NCBI GenBank assembly: GCA_022710185.1
Contig: JAKLHK010000032.1
Location: 1-35,441, forward strand
Source of the DNA: Bacteroidota bacterium
GTDB taxonomy: Bacteria; Bacteroidota; Bacteroidia; Bacteroidales; JAGNHN01
Length of the DNA: 35,441 nucleotides
Direction of reading: 5' to 3'
Under the pieces are notes generated by a model, which was not told where the DNA came from, did no database searches, and saw only the letters and a program-made list of their open reading frames with translations. The position numbers were made by a program, and so were the translations under genes. The stretch's first letter is position 1. Each line of letters starts with the position of its first letter. Of the stretch, positions 10,486-19,240 are shown piece by piece.

Positions 10486-10827
10486 ATGAAAAACCTGCTC
10501 CCCCTCTTCCTGATCCTCTTCCTGGCCGCCTGCAGCAACACCTCCAGCCAGAAAGACCAGGGCGGCGATGACCATACCATTATCGCCGAACATGTGAAAA
10601 CCCTGGTGCTGGACGTGCAGGGCATGACCTGCAACGGTTGCGAAAACACCGTCCAGGAATCCGTAAGCTCCCTGGCCGGAATCACCGAAGTAAAGGCCAG
10701 CCATACCGACTCGGTGGCCATCGTCTCCTTCGACCCGGGCCAGACCAGTGTGGAAGACATACAGGAAGCCATCACCAAGGTGGGCTACGAAGTAACAGGG
10801 TTCCACTTCCAGGACGAAGGCAAATAA
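10486..10827 (+). CDS. Heavy-metal-associated (HMA) domain lipoprotein
   Basis: A 113-aa lipoprotein with lipobox LAAC (Cys16), then a ferredoxin-like HMA domain with the metal motif G-M-T-C49-N-G-C52. Such domains bind Cu(I) or, less often, Zn/Hg. Exported, lipid-anchored HMA domains are less common than cytosolic CopZ forms. Its place between the copper-dependent oxidase and nitrite reductase clusters suggests periplasmic copper handling, but that is inference. The gene begins 28 bp after a good promoter and is followed by the DsrE-like gene after 37 bp. Confidence 0.88.
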   Translation: MKNLLPLFLILFLAACSNTSSQKDQGGDDHTIIAEHVKTLVLDVQGMTCNGCENTVQESVSSLAGITEVKASHTDSVAIVSFDPGQTSVEDIQEAITKVGYEVTGFHFQDEGK

Positions 10828-10864
10828 CCTCCCCGGCTCACAAACACCACCAATCCACCATATT

Positions 10865-11335
10865 ATGAAGCACTTATTCATTCTTTTGCTTGGGTTGGGC
10901 CTTTTCGCCTGCCAGCCTTCTAATCAATCGACCCCTGAGGGGGACAACCCTTCCGATAGCATCACTGCCGCTGGTACAATCCGCGATGGGGCCTTCATCC
11001 ATATCTCCCATGGCAGCGATGACCCTCACCGCCTGCTGATGGGCCTGAGCATGGCCCGCAGGATGGCGGAGGACAAGGATGTGCTGGTTTACATGGATAT
11101 CGAAGCCGTGAAGGTCCTTACTGCCAGTGCCTCTCCCATAGCCATGGAACCCTTCGGTTCCCATCTGGAAATCTTGCAGGGACTGCTGGATGCCGAGGTT
11201 ACGGTGATGGCCTGTCCAGCCTGCCTTCAGGTGGCCGGTATCTCCCCTGACCTTTTGATACCCGGCATCCGGCTGGCGGAGAAGGAGGCCTTTTTCGGGT
11301 TCACCGAGGGCAGAATTATTAGTATAGACTACTGA
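10865..11335 (+). CDS. DsrE-like lipoprotein
   Basis: A 156-aa lipoprotein with lipobox LFAC (Cys16) and a DsrE/DsrF-type alpha-beta domain from about residue 40: GAFIHISHGSDDPHRLLMGL matches the first strand-helix of the fold. The conserved CPAC pair (Cys117, Cys120) sits where DsrE-like proteins place their reactive cysteine. In cytosolic relatives the fold takes part in sulfur transfer; a lipid-anchored, exported version suggests thiol or metal chemistry on the cell surface or in the periplasm. It probably shares a transcript with the HMA gene. The substrate is unknown. Confidence 0.8.
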   Translation: MKHLFILLLGLGLFACQPSNQSTPEGDNPSDSITAAGTIRDGAFIHISHGSDDPHRLLMGLSMARRMAEDKDVLVYMDIEAVKVLTASASPIAMEPFGSHLEILQGLLDAEVTVMACPACLQVAGISPDLLIPGIRLAEKEAFFGFTEGRIISIDY

Positions 11336-11473
11336 TATTCTGTCACATCTTATATCCGAAAGAAAACTTCCCTAACCTCATAAGGCCTTATCCGGACACA
11401 TTCTAAATAATTGATTGCGTTCTATATTTCAGATATTGGTCTAATTTTGAGTATTGGTTTACCTGATTAAGGT
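11336..11473 (+). promoter_or_regulatory. Regulatory gap before the cytochrome bd operon
   Basis: No gene is seen here. It holds a perfect 12-bp palindrome ATAAGGCCTTAT at 11380-11391 and a possible -7 box TAATTTTG at 11442-11449, with a TTG at 11415-11417 (24 bp apart, longer than usual). The palindrome could be an operator for oxygen control of cydAB; nothing in the sequence names the regulator. Confidence 0.45.
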
Positions 11474-11683
11474 ATGATCCTGAAGCGCATCTTACGGTTC
11501 TATTATGAAGGCTTCCGAAGGATGACCTGGGGGCGCACACTCTGGACGATCATCCTGATCAAGCTGTTCATCATGTTTGCCATCCTGAAGCTTTTCTTCT
11601 TTCCTGATTTCCTGGGCACCCGTTTCAGCTCCGACGAAGAACGGAGTGACTATGTCATTGAGCAACTTACCAAAAAACCCTGA
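11474..11683 (+). CDS. DUF4492 small membrane protein
   Basis: A 69-aa protein with one hydrophobic helix (about residues 23-45), a basic N-terminus (MILKRILRFYYEGFRRMTWG) and an acidic C-terminal tail. It matches the DUF4492 family, which in Bacteroidota is typically encoded just before cydA, as here (17 bp gap). The family's role is not established; its position suggests an assembly or accessory subunit of cytochrome bd. Confidence 0.87.
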   Translation: MILKRILRFYYEGFRRMTWGRTLWTIILIKLFIMFAILKLFFFPDFLGTRFSSDEERSDYVIEQLTKKP

Positions 11684-11700
11684 TCAAAACCTGAAGCCTT

Positions 11701-13251
11701 ATGCATGAAGCATTCGATTATGCCCTGGTAGACTGGTCGCGGGCGCAGTTTGCGCTCACGGCCATGTACCACTGGGTGTTCGTCCCGCTCACCCTGGGCC
11801 TTGCGTTCATCATCGCCATCATGGAGACGCTGTACGTGAGCACAGGCAAGGAAGAGTGGAAGCGCATCACCAAGTTCTGGATGATCCTCTTCGGAGTCAA
11901 TTTCGCCATCGGCGTGGCCACCGGCATCATCCTCGAGTTTGAGTTCGGGACCAACTGGTCCAACTACTCCTGGTTCGTGGGCGACATCTTCGGAGCCCCA
12001 TTGGCCATCGAGGGCATCCTGGCCTTCTTCCTGGAGTCCACCTTCATTGCGGTGATGTTCTTCGGCTGGGATAAGGTGAGCAAGAAATTCCACCTGGCCG
12101 CCACCTGGCTCACTGCCTTCGGGGCCAACATCAGCGCCCTGTGGATCCTGGTAGCCAACGCCTGGATGCAGTACCCGGTGGGGATGCACTTCAACCCCGA
12201 CACGGCCCGCAACGAAATGGGCAATTTCTGGGAGGTGTTCCTCAGCCCTGTGGCTGTGAACAAGTTCCTGCATACCATCAGTTCGGCCTACACCCTGGCC
12301 GCCATCTTCGTGATCGGGGTCAGTGCCTGGTACCTGCTGAAAAAGCGCCATGTGGTATTTGCTAAGAAGAGCATCGTGGTGGCCGCCACCTTCGGCCTGG
12401 TGGCCATTTTGTACACCATCGTCACCGGGGACGGTTCCGCCAAGCAGATGGCCCGCAAGCAGCCGATGAAGTTCGCCGCTATGGAAGGACTGTACCACGG
12501 CACCAGCGGGGCCGGGCTCGTGGCCCTGGGTATCGTGGTAGATAACCAGGAGGATCCTGATAATGAGAATTATAAGGATTTTGCACTGAAGATTGAAATA
12601 CCCAACCTGCTGTCCTACATGGCCTATTCCGATTTCAATTCCTTCATCCCCGGGGTCAAGGACCTGATGGAAGGGAATGCCGAACAGGGGATACCCCCGG
12701 TCATGGAGAAAGTTGCCCGGGGAAAGGTGGCCATACAGGCGCTCACCGAGTATAAGCTGGCAAAAAAGGCCGGGAACGAAGAGCAGATGCTACTGGCCAG
12801 GGCTGCCCTGGAGGAAAATTTCAAGTACTTCGGTTACGGGTATTTCGAAAAGGATCCCGATGCCCTTGTCCCCAGCGTACCCATCAGCTTCTACAGCTTT
12901 CATATCATGGTCGCCCTGGGCTTTTGGTTCCTGGCGCTCATGATCATCTTCCTGGTGCTCACATTCAAGGGAAGGCTGGAAACATCCAGGTTCTGGCTGC
13001 GCATGGCCATCTTCTCCATCCCGCTGGCCTACATAGCGTCCCAGTCGGGATGGGTGCTGGCCGAACTGGGCCGTCAGCCCTGGGTTATCCAGGACCTGAT
13101 GCCCACCATGGCGGCAGTATCCCAGATCGACGCAGGATCGGTACAGACCACCTTCTGGTTGTTCCTCATCCTGTTCACCGCGCTGGCCATCGCCGAGGTG
13201 CGCATACTCACCAAGCAGATCAGTATCGGACCTAAAGACGGAGGGCACTAA
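11701..13251 (+). CDS. cydA: Cytochrome bd quinol oxidase subunit I
   Basis: A 516-aa subunit carrying all three hemes of cytochrome bd, which oxidises quinol and reduces oxygen with high affinity. Likely heme ligands are His24 (AMYHWVFVP, heme b595), His191 (KFLHTISSAY, heme b558) and Met403 (YSFHIMVALG, heme b558). The acidic helix IEGILAFFLESTF (about 103-115) and the GRQPW motif near residue 470 are typical. The periplasmic Q-loop region (about 245-390) contains GDGSAK and QPMKFAAMEG in place of the E. coli sequences. It forms an operon with DUF4492 and cydB. Confidence 0.95.
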   Translation: MHEAFDYALVDWSRAQFALTAMYHWVFVPLTLGLAFIIAIMETLYVSTGKEEWKRITKFWMILFGVNFAIGVATGIILEFEFGTNWSNYSWFVGDIFGAPLAIEGILAFFLESTFIAVMFFGWDKVSKKFHLAATWLTAFGANISALWILVANAWMQYPVGMHFNPDTARNEMGNFWEVFLSPVAVNKFLHTISSAYTLAAIFVIGVSAWYLLKKRHVVFAKKSIVVAATFGLVAILYTIVTGDGSAKQMARKQPMKFAAMEGLYHGTSGAGLVALGIVVDNQEDPDNENYKDFALKIEIPNLLSYMAYSDFNSFIPGVKDLMEGNAEQGIPPVMEKVARGKVAIQALTEYKLAKKAGNEEQMLLARAALEENFKYFGYGYFEKDPDALVPSVPISFYSFHIMVALGFWFLALMIIFLVLTFKGRLETSRFWLRMAIFSIPLAYIASQSGWVLAELGRQPWVIQDLMPTMAAVSQIDAGSVQTTFWLFLILFTALAIAEVRILTKQISIGPKDGGH

Positions 13252-13252
13252 G

Positions 13253-14383
13253 ATGTTCGAAACCTTATCACACCTCGCGCTGCAGCAGTACTGGTGGGCC
13301 ATCGTCTCCCTCCTGGGCAGCATCCTCGTGTTCCTGATGTTTGTGCAGGGAGGCCAGACCTTGCTGTACACCCTGGGAAAAACCGAGCTGGAACGCACCA
13401 TGCTGGTGAATGCCTTCGGCCGGAAATGGGAGTTCACCTTCACCACCTTGGTCACTTTCGGCGGGGCCTTCTTCGCTTCCTTCCCGCTCTTCTACAGCAC
13501 CTCCTTCGGAGGGGCCTACTGGGTGTGGATGGTCATTCTTCTGGCCTTCGTGGTTCAAGCAGTAGCCTATGAGTTCCGCAGCAAACCAAACAATTTCTTC
13601 GGGCCAAAAACCTACGAGGTCTTCCTGTTCATCAACGGCGCCCTGGGCACCCTGTTGATCGGCACGGCTGTAGGCACCTTTTTCACCGGATCGCAGTTCA
13701 GCGTGGACCCCATCACGAATTTCTCCCGCTGGGAAACCCCCTGGTACGGCCTGGAGGCTGCCCTGAATATCCAGAACCTCTCCCTGGGCCTTGCTGTGTT
13801 CTTCCTTGCCCGTATCCTGGGTATCCTTTACGTGATGAACAGTGTGGACCATGAACCCATCTTTACCCGGGCGAAAAAGCAGCTGCTGGTGAATACCATC
13901 CCGTTCCTGGTCTTCTTCCTCTTCTTCGTGGTCAGGCTGCTGTTCCTCGATGGCTTCGCATACGATGACAAGGGCCAGGTATTCATGGAAGCCAATAAAT
14001 ACCTCCACAACCTGTTGCAGATGCCGCTGGTGCTGCTGCTCCTCCTGGCCGGCGTGGTCCTGGTGCTGTATGGGATCATTTTTTCCTGGCTGAAGACCTG
14101 GACCAAGGGCATCTGGTTTGCCGGCAGCGGCACCGTGCTCACCGTCCTGGCCCTGCTATTCCTGGCCGGGTTCAACAACACCGCCTTCTATCCCAGCACC
14201 TTCGACCTGCAGAGTTCCCTGACCATTGAGAACGCTTCATCCAGCAAATACACCCTTACCGTGATGAGCTATGTTTCGCTCTTTGTACCGGTGGTGGTGG
14301 TGTACATTTATTTTGCCTGGAAGGCGATCAACCGAAAGAAGATCGATGCGAAAGAAATGGAAGAAGGCCATCATGTCTATTAA
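13253..14383 (+). CDS. cydB: Cytochrome bd quinol oxidase subunit II
   Basis: A 376-aa membrane protein with about nine helices, the partner of CydA. It starts 1 bp after the cydA stop, so translation is probably coupled. The N-terminal helix with YWWAIVSLLGSILVFLMFVQGGQ fits the CydB family of Bacteroidota. It holds no heme in known structures. A previously overlooked small membrane gene follows 11 bp after its stop. Confidence 0.93.
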   Translation: MFETLSHLALQQYWWAIVSLLGSILVFLMFVQGGQTLLYTLGKTELERTMLVNAFGRKWEFTFTTLVTFGGAFFASFPLFYSTSFGGAYWVWMVILLAFVVQAVAYEFRSKPNNFFGPKTYEVFLFINGALGTLLIGTAVGTFFTGSQFSVDPITNFSRWETPWYGLEAALNIQNLSLGLAVFFLARILGILYVMNSVDHEPIFTRAKKQLLVNTIPFLVFFLFFVVRLLFLDGFAYDDKGQVFMEANKYLHNLLQMPLVLLLLLAGVVLVLYGIIFSWLKTWTKGIWFAGSGTVLTVLALLFLAGFNNTAFYPSTFDLQSSLTIENASSSKYTLTVMSYVSLFVPVVVVYIYFAWKAINRKKIDAKEMEEGHHVY

Positions 14384-14394
14384 AAACCACGACC

Positions 14395-14514
14395 ATGTAC
14401 ACCATCGAGATCATTTCCCTGCTGACCTGGCCGCTCATCATCTACGGCACCTACCACCTGGTGAAGTTCGTGCTTAAGCGCTACGACAAGGCATTCCCGG
14501 AAGAGAGGTTCTGA
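14395..14514 (+). CDS. 39-aa single-helix membrane peptide, possible CydX-like subunit
   Basis: A short frame, ATG 14395 to TGA 14512-14514, 11 bp after cydB. The peptide begins MYTIEIISLLTWPLIIYGTY, which forms one membrane helix (about residues 4-26), and continues into a basic and then acidic tail (KRYDKAFPEERF). Enteric cytochrome bd has a 37-aa third subunit, CydX, encoded right after cydB. This peptide has the same size, position and topology but no obvious sequence match, so it may be an analogue. Evidence for translation is only context, hydrophobic pattern and codon choice resembling neighbouring genes. Confidence 0.65.
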   Translation: MYTIEIISLLTWPLIIYGTYHLVKFVLKRYDKAFPEERF

Positions 14515-14535
14515 CCTGGTTGCAGGGGGAATGTA

Positions 14536-14577
14536 TATCTGATATCTGATATCTGATATCTGATATTGGATATCGGA
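14536..14577. repeat. TATCTGA heptamer array 1
   Basis: Four perfect TATCTGA units followed by TATTGGA and TATCGGA, in the gap between the cytochrome bd operon and the convergent nirK operon. The same heptamer recurs at 22921-22969 and, inverted, at 23181-23222. Confidence 0.9.
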
Positions 14578-14638
14578 TGGTTGATATCCGGGAGAGTGGG
14601 CTTTGGTTGGAGAGGAACCCGGATGTAACCTTGCACAT

Positions 14639-15259
14639 TCATTCACTGTCCAGAAATTCGCGAACAGCAAGAACCAGGGGTTCGGTATCTTCGGAAAACC
14701 CATGGTGCTGATAACGGATCACTCCCTCTCCATCGAGGATGTGGATGACGTTGGAATGGTCAAACCCGCCGTCCTCGAGCTTCTGCACCCTGACACCCAA
14801 TACATTGGCCATCTCCATGGTGGATGATGCACTGCTGCGCATTAGGGTCCAGTCCGGACCCAAACCGTGCTCCAGGGCAAACGCGTTCATACGGGCAGGG
14901 CTATCCCTTTCCGGATCCATGCTCAACAGCAGGAAGCACACTTTCCGCAGCTCCTCTTCGGAGAGTGATGCCTCAATCCGTTTCATATCGGACACGATGC
15001 GCGGACAGGCTGATTCGCAATGGGTGAAGATCATCGCCGCAACCACGATGCGGTCCCGGAATTGTTCCAGGCGCAGGGTCTTCCCGCGCTGTGTCGTCCA
15101 TTCCTGATCCAGGTGGAACAAGGACTCACCGGAGCGTTCCCCGGGCACCTTTTCTGCGGTTTCCTTGCTGCAGCATGCTTTGGACTTTTCTTCCGGATCT
15201 TCCCTGCAGGAGGTCAGTAACATAGATAAGATAAAGAATAAGGTAACCGGTGTTTTCAT
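14639..15259 (-). CDS. SCO1/SenC-family lipoprotein of the nitrite reductase operon
   Basis: A 206-aa thioredoxin-fold lipoprotein with lipobox LLTSC (Cys18), the copper motif C81-E-S-A-C85 and conserved His168 (FDHSNVIHILD). A Cys pair at residues 29-30 (ACC) lies in the linker. It is the last gene of the nirK operon, 10 bp after the NirV-like gene, so its likely job is copper insertion or redox care of NirK rather than of the caa3 oxidase, which has its own SCO gene at 4651-5451. This assignment is inference from position. Confidence 0.85.
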   Translation of the reverse strand: MKTPVTLFFILSMLLTSCREDPEEKSKACCSKETAEKVPGERSGESLFHLDQEWTTQRGKTLRLEQFRDRIVVAAMIFTHCESACPRIVSDMKRIEASLSEEELRKVCFLLLSMDPERDSPARMNAFALEHGLGPDWTLMRSSASSTMEMANVLGVRVQKLEDGGFDHSNVIHILDGEGVIRYQHHGFSEDTEPLVLAVREFLDSE

Positions 15260-15269
15260 TGCTTGAGTT

Positions 15270-16040
15270 TCATTTTACACAACGGAAGCCCAGATTGGGC
15301 ACACAATATTTGGCCTTCATGCTGGATCGCATGGCGAAGCGCATGAAGGAAGCGTAATTGGTCATATTCCCCGAACCCAGTGCGCCACCCCCGCAGAATA
15401 ATGTATTGTCGAGGCTGGCATTCCCCCGGGATTCCCCTGTGCTCAGCGCACTGTTGAAGTCCCAGGTCCACTCCCACACCAGGCCGTGGAGGTCATATAC
15501 GCCGAAATAGTTCCGGAAGGTGGAGCCAACCCGGGGTAGCACAGCCGGGCTGGGTTTCGTCAGCCAGTTCAGGACATACTGGTAATACGCGGGGTCGCTG
15601 CCGGCATCGGCCTGGGTTTGGCTGGCCTTCGCGGCCACCTCCCACTCCGCAGTCTCGGGCAGGCGTTTGCCCTGGCATTCGCAATACTTCTTCGCGGCAA
15701 ACCAGGAAATATTCACCACGGGACTCCTGGCAATCGCCGGATCGAAGGCGAGGTCGCCCTGCCAGTGCCTGAGGTAATTGCTGTCCGCAAACAGGGGCTT
15801 TATCCTGCTCCGGCTCCATTCGGGGTAATCTTGCACGAAGCGGAGGAAATCGGCATTGGTGACCGGGAAAATATCCATTTCGAAGGCCTTCACCTCCGTT
15901 TTCCCAGTCTTGCCTGAATACAAGGGAAGATAAGCCCCCCCCTGGACCCTGACCATCTGCCGGGCCCCAGGCCTTTGCTGACCATGGGCCGCGAGAGCCA
16001 GGATCAGCGCAAGGCCCAGGTGGGCAAGACGGTGAGACAT
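15270..16040 (-). CDS. nirV: NirV-like exported protein with FGE/SUMF1 domain
   Basis: A 256-aa exported protein (signal peptide about residues 1-20, ending AAHGQQ) with a formylglycine-generating-enzyme-type fold. The segments VNISWFAAKKYCECQGKRLP and ETAEWEVAA and the terminal NLGFRCVK are family hallmarks. Genes of this domain next to nirK are called nirV; their exact function is unknown. The frame is open to 16112, but I chose the ATG at 16040 because it starts a clean signal peptide 1 bp after the nirK stop. It is probably not a sulfatase activator, since no sulfatase is nearby. Confidence 0.8.
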   Translation of the reverse strand: MSHRLAHLGLALILALAAHGQQRPGARQMVRVQGGAYLPLYSGKTGKTEVKAFEMDIFPVTNADFLRFVQDYPEWSRSRIKPLFADSNYLRHWQGDLAFDPAIARSPVVNISWFAAKKYCECQGKRLPETAEWEVAAKASQTQADAGSDPAYYQYVLNWLTKPSPAVLPRVGSTFRNYFGVYDLHGLVWEWTWDFNSALSTGESRGNASLDNTLFCGGGALGSGNMTNYASFMRFAMRSSMKAKYCVPNLGFRCVK

Positions 16041-16041
16041 C

Positions 16042-17481
16042 CTATTTCCTGAGCCTGGCCACATCGGATTCCCTGATCTCCCCTCCTTTATTGCCAAAGC
16101 TGTTGAGCACATAGGTGGCGACTGCGGCGATCTGCTGGTCGCTGAGGGTTTGTTTGGGCATGACGCTGTTGTAGGGCTTGCCGTTCACCGTGATCGGCCC
16201 GCTCAGTCCGTGGAGGATCACATCGGCTACCTTCGTAGGATCCGATGCGAAGTAATCGGAACGCACCAGGGGAGGAAAGGCCTTTTCGATGCCCTGGCCA
16301 TCCGCCTGGTGGCAGGCCTGGCAGGTGGAGATGTAAAGGGATTTCCCCAATTCCAGCTTCTGTTCTTTCGACAGGGGCTGGGCCGGTTTGGCCTCTTCGG
16401 AAGGCATGGATTGCACCGCTCCCCCCTCGGGCTGGTAGATCCGGTCATCCTGCTGCCCGGAGAAAATCAGCTTGTCCTCGGGACCTTCCACCTGCAAAAT
16501 TCCCAGGGCGCCCTTGTTGAAAGCGCGGAAGATGGCATGGTCTACCAGGATGAAGCTTCCGGGAACATCCACCTTGAACTCCGTGATGGCTGAACCGCCT
16601 GGAGGGATGAGCGTGGTCTGCACATTATGGTTCAACAGGGTTCCCCCTTCCACATGCACATTGTCGAAGATCTCCCCGATCACATGAAAGCTCGAGGCCA
16701 TGCTCGGTCCACCGTTGCCCACGAAGAGACGTACGGTCTCTCCCACCTTGGCCTTGAGGGTGTTGTCACCGGTAAGGGCACCCACCTTGCCGTTGAAAAC
16801 CACGTAATCCGGTTTCTCGTCCAGGGCCTTCTCCATGTCGAAGGACTGTAGCCCCGATTCGCCGTAGGCTCCGCTGGTGTAAAAGTCGCCCTGGCATACA
16901 TAGTACTCCCGGTCCACCTTGGGAAGCCCTTCCCGGGGTTCCACCAGGATGAGGCCGTACATGCCGTTGGCGATATGCATCCCCACCGGGGCGGTAGCAC
17001 AATGGTAGATATATAGTCCGGGGTTCAGGGCGGTGAAGGTGAACTGTGTTTCATGCCCTGGGGCGGTGAAGGTCGAAACGGCCCCGCCTCCCGGGCCCGT
17101 AACCGCATGCAGGTCAATGTTATGGGGCAGTTTACTGGAAGGATCGTTGCGGAGGTGGAACTCCACCTGATCGCCTTCCCTCACCCGGATGAACTTGCCG
17201 GGAACCTGGCCCCCGAAGGTCCAGAAGTTGTAGGTGACCCCGTCCATCATCTCCATTTCCTTCTCGATCACATCCAGCTTTACGATCACCTTGGTGGGGT
17301 AATCCCGGGTGATGGGGGGAGGTACCTCGGGAGCGAAGGTGAGGATGGCTTCTTCTTCACCCCTTACCTCACCCTGGGTCTCCCTGGTGTTTCCCTGCTC
17401 CGCCCTTCCGCAGCCCAGGGCGACTATTCCCAGGAATAAAAAGACTATCCTACTGATCTGATGATATTTACTTTCTTTCAT
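16042..17481 (-). CDS. nirK: Copper nitrite reductase (AniA-type) fused to cytochrome c
   Basis: A 479-aa lipoprotein (lipobox LGC, Cys24) that reduces nitrite to NO. Two cupredoxin domains carry the copper ligands: His120 and His125 (PHNIDLHA), then H160-C161, His169 and Met174, spaced as in the Neisseria AniA class, with [20 protein letters not shown] as the key segment. The last type 2 ligand is probably the His in [13 protein letters not shown]-terminal cytochrome c domain (about residues 375-479) has CQACH and likely distal Met in NSVMPKQ. The fusion lets the enzyme take electrons without a separate donor. It leads the operon nirK-nirV-sco. Confidence 0.94.
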   Translation of the reverse strand: MKESKYHQISRIVFLFLGIVALGCGRAEQGNTRETQGEVRGEEEAILTFAPEVPPPITRDYPTKVIVKLDVIEKEMEMMDGVTYNFWTFGGQVPGKFIRVREGDQVEFHLRNDPSSKLPHNIDLHAVTGPGGGAVSTFTAPGHETQFTFTALNPGLYIYHCATAPVGMHIANGMYGLILVEPREGLPKVDREYYVCQGDFYTSGAYGESGLQSFDMEKALDEKPDYVVFNGKVGALTGDNTLKAKVGETVRLFVGNGGPSMASSFHVIGEIFDNVHVEGGTLLNHNVQTTLIPPGGSAITEFKVDVPGSFILVDHAIFRAFNKGALGILQVEGPEDKLIFSGQQDDRIYQPEGGAVQSMPSEEAKPAQPLSKEQKLELGKSLYISTCQACHQADGQGIEKAFPPLVRSDYFASDPTKVADVILHGLSGPITVNGKPYNSVMPKQTLSDQQIAAVATYVLNSFGNKGGEIRESDVARLRK

Positions 17482-17853
17482 TGGTCTGATCGCTTAAGAT
17501 TAATATGAGCTGTCCTTAGCAAGGGCCTTACGTTTTCATACTGGTTTGCGACCAAAAGTACCTATAATTCTTCATCTAAGGACATATTGGTCTTTTTTTC
17601 TTTTTCTTCATTAAACCAAAGGATGAAGGATGTGCCTGAAAACCCCATGCCTAACTTTCACATTGTCATGACATTAAACCCCATAACCGTTATATCCGAT
17701 ATAACCGTTAAGCGTTATCCGCTGATTATCTGACATTTAGAATCGATTATACGTTCAAATACGCCACCACCCCGCGCAAATACCCTCTCCCCTACCCAAC
17801 ACCCTGATTCCTCCCCATACCCTTTCTTCGTACTTTCGCATAAGCATCATCCA
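17482..17853. promoter_or_regulatory. Divergent control region between nirK and rsmE
   Basis: No gene is seen. For nirK (- strand) there is TACTTTTG at 17560-17553 as a -7 box. For rsmE (+) there is TACTTTCG at 17831-17838, 15 bp before the ATG. Between them lie the 10-bp palindrome TGTCATGACA (17664-17673) and two direct copies of ATAACCGTTA (17683-17692 and 17701-17710), 18 bp apart, whose inner halves form GTTATAT-CCG-ATATAAC (17689-17705). These look like binding sites for a nitrite/NO or oxygen regulator; the identity is unknown. Confidence 0.6.
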
Positions 17854-18591
17854 ATGGAACTGCACCGATTCTATTGCCCCGACCTTGTTGCCGACCCAAC
17901 TGGAAGCCGGCCCCCCGAAGCCTACCTCCCCCCCGAGGAGGCCCAGCACGCCCTCAAGGTGCTTCGCCTCAAGGCCGGCGATACCCTGCAACTGTTGAAC
18001 GGTAAGGGCTGGGTGTTCGGCGGGCGCCTGGACCATCCCGACCTCAAGCGTTGCCGTATCGTCATCGAGGAAGCTGAAAGGGGGGAAGACCTTCCCCCGC
18101 CCCTCCATATAGCCATCGCCCCACCCAAGAACATCGCCCGCCTGGAGTGGTTCCTCGAAAAGGCTACCGAGATCGGGATAGGCCGCATCACCCCTATGCT
18201 TTGCGAGCGTTCGGAGCGGGCCCGCCTCAACAGCGACCGCCTGGAACGTATCCTGGTGGCCGCCATGAAACAGTCGAAACGCAGCTGGATACCGGTGCTC
18301 GACAAACAAACCCCCTTCCGTGATGTTATCCAGGAGTCATCCTCCACAGGTCGCTATCTGGCCTGGCTGGGCCCTGACAGCCCCCCACTGGCGTCGGCGC
18401 ACTGCCCCGGCACGCCGGCCCTGCTGCTCATCGGGCCCGAGGGCGACTTCAGCCCGGAGGAGATGGATCAGGCGGCGCTGCATGGGTTTGCATCCATCAG
18501 CCTTGGCCGGGCCAGACTGCGTACCGAAACGGCAGCACTCTACGCCTGCGCTGCCCTCAATATCCTGAATGATCATGAAAAAGACCTGTAG
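17854..18591 (+). CDS. rsmE: 16S rRNA (uracil-1498-N3)-methyltransferase RsmE
   Basis: A 245-aa SPOUT-family methyltransferase that uses S-adenosylmethionine to methylate U1498 of 16S rRNA. It has an N-terminal PUA-like domain (about 1-75) and the C-terminal knotted SPOUT domain, with the cofactor segments LLIGPEGDFSPEEMDQA and SLGRARLRTETAAL. The length is normal. Its 3' end overlaps the start of the DUF4159 gene by 17-23 bp, so the two are probably cotranslated. Confidence 0.95.
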   Translation: MELHRFYCPDLVADPTGSRPPEAYLPPEEAQHALKVLRLKAGDTLQLLNGKGWVFGGRLDHPDLKRCRIVIEEAERGEDLPPPLHIAIAPPKNIARLEWFLEKATEIGIGRITPMLCERSERARLNSDRLERILVAAMKQSKRSWIPVLDKQTPFRDVIQESSSTGRYLAWLGPDSPPLASAHCPGTPALLLIGPEGDFSPEEMDQAALHGFASISLGRARLRTETAALYACAALNILNDHEKDL

Positions 18592-19240
18592 CCTCCTGAT
18601 CCTTATCCTCCTGTTAGCCTCCGGCATTAGGGTGGACGCCCAGTCCGGTGCCTACCAGATCGCCCTGATGAAATACAGCGGGGGCGGCGACTGGTACGCC
18701 AATCCTACCTCCCTGCCCAACCTGGTGGAGTTCTGCAACCGGGAGCTGGGGACCACCATCAGCCCCGAGATCGCCACGGTGGAAACCTCCGACCCGGCCA
18801 TTTTCAATTACCCCTTCGTCCACATGACCGGCCACGGCAATGTGGTGTTCAGCGCACGTGATGTGGACAACCTGCGCACCTACCTCATCAGCGGGGGCTT
18901 CCTTCACATCGACGACAACTACGGCATGGACCGCTTCATCCGCCCCCAGATGAAACGCGTATTCCCCGAACTCGACTTCGTGGAGCTGCCCTTCGATCAC
19001 CCCATCTACCACCAGAAATATAAGTTCCCCGGCGGATTGCCGAAGATCCATGAGCACGACAACAAGGCGCCCCAGGGCTTCGCGCTCGTCTGGGAAGGAC
19101 GTGTGGTATGCTTCTACACCCATGAATGCGACCTCGGCGACGGCTGGGAAGACCAGGAAGTGCATAAGGACTCCCAGGAAACCCGCCTGAAAGCCCTGCG
19201 GATGGGCGCCAACCTCATCCAATATGTTTTTGGGCAATAA
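18569..19240 (+). CDS. DUF4159 exported protein
   Basis: A 223-aa protein (or 221 aa from the ATG at 18575) with a signal peptide ending VDAQ, then a DUF4159 domain. The segments GGGDWYANPTSLPNLVEF, GHGNVVFS and GGFLHIDDNYGMD resemble the GATase1-like fold in which LHIDD-type loops are conserved; no catalytic triad is clear. The family is common in Bacteroidota, often next to rsmE as here, and its function is not known. The start overlaps the end of rsmE. A triple hairpin repeat begins at the base after its stop. Confidence 0.85.
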   Translation: MIMKKTCSLLILILLLASGIRVDAQSGAYQIALMKYSGGGDWYANPTSLPNLVEFCNRELGTTISPEIATVETSDPAIFNYPFVHMTGHGNVVFSARDVDNLRTYLISGGFLHIDDNYGMDRFIRPQMKRVFPELDFVELPFDHPIYHQKYKFPGGLPKIHEHDNKAPQGFALVWEGRVVCFYTHECDLGDGWEDQEVHKDSQETRLKALRMGANLIQYVFGQ

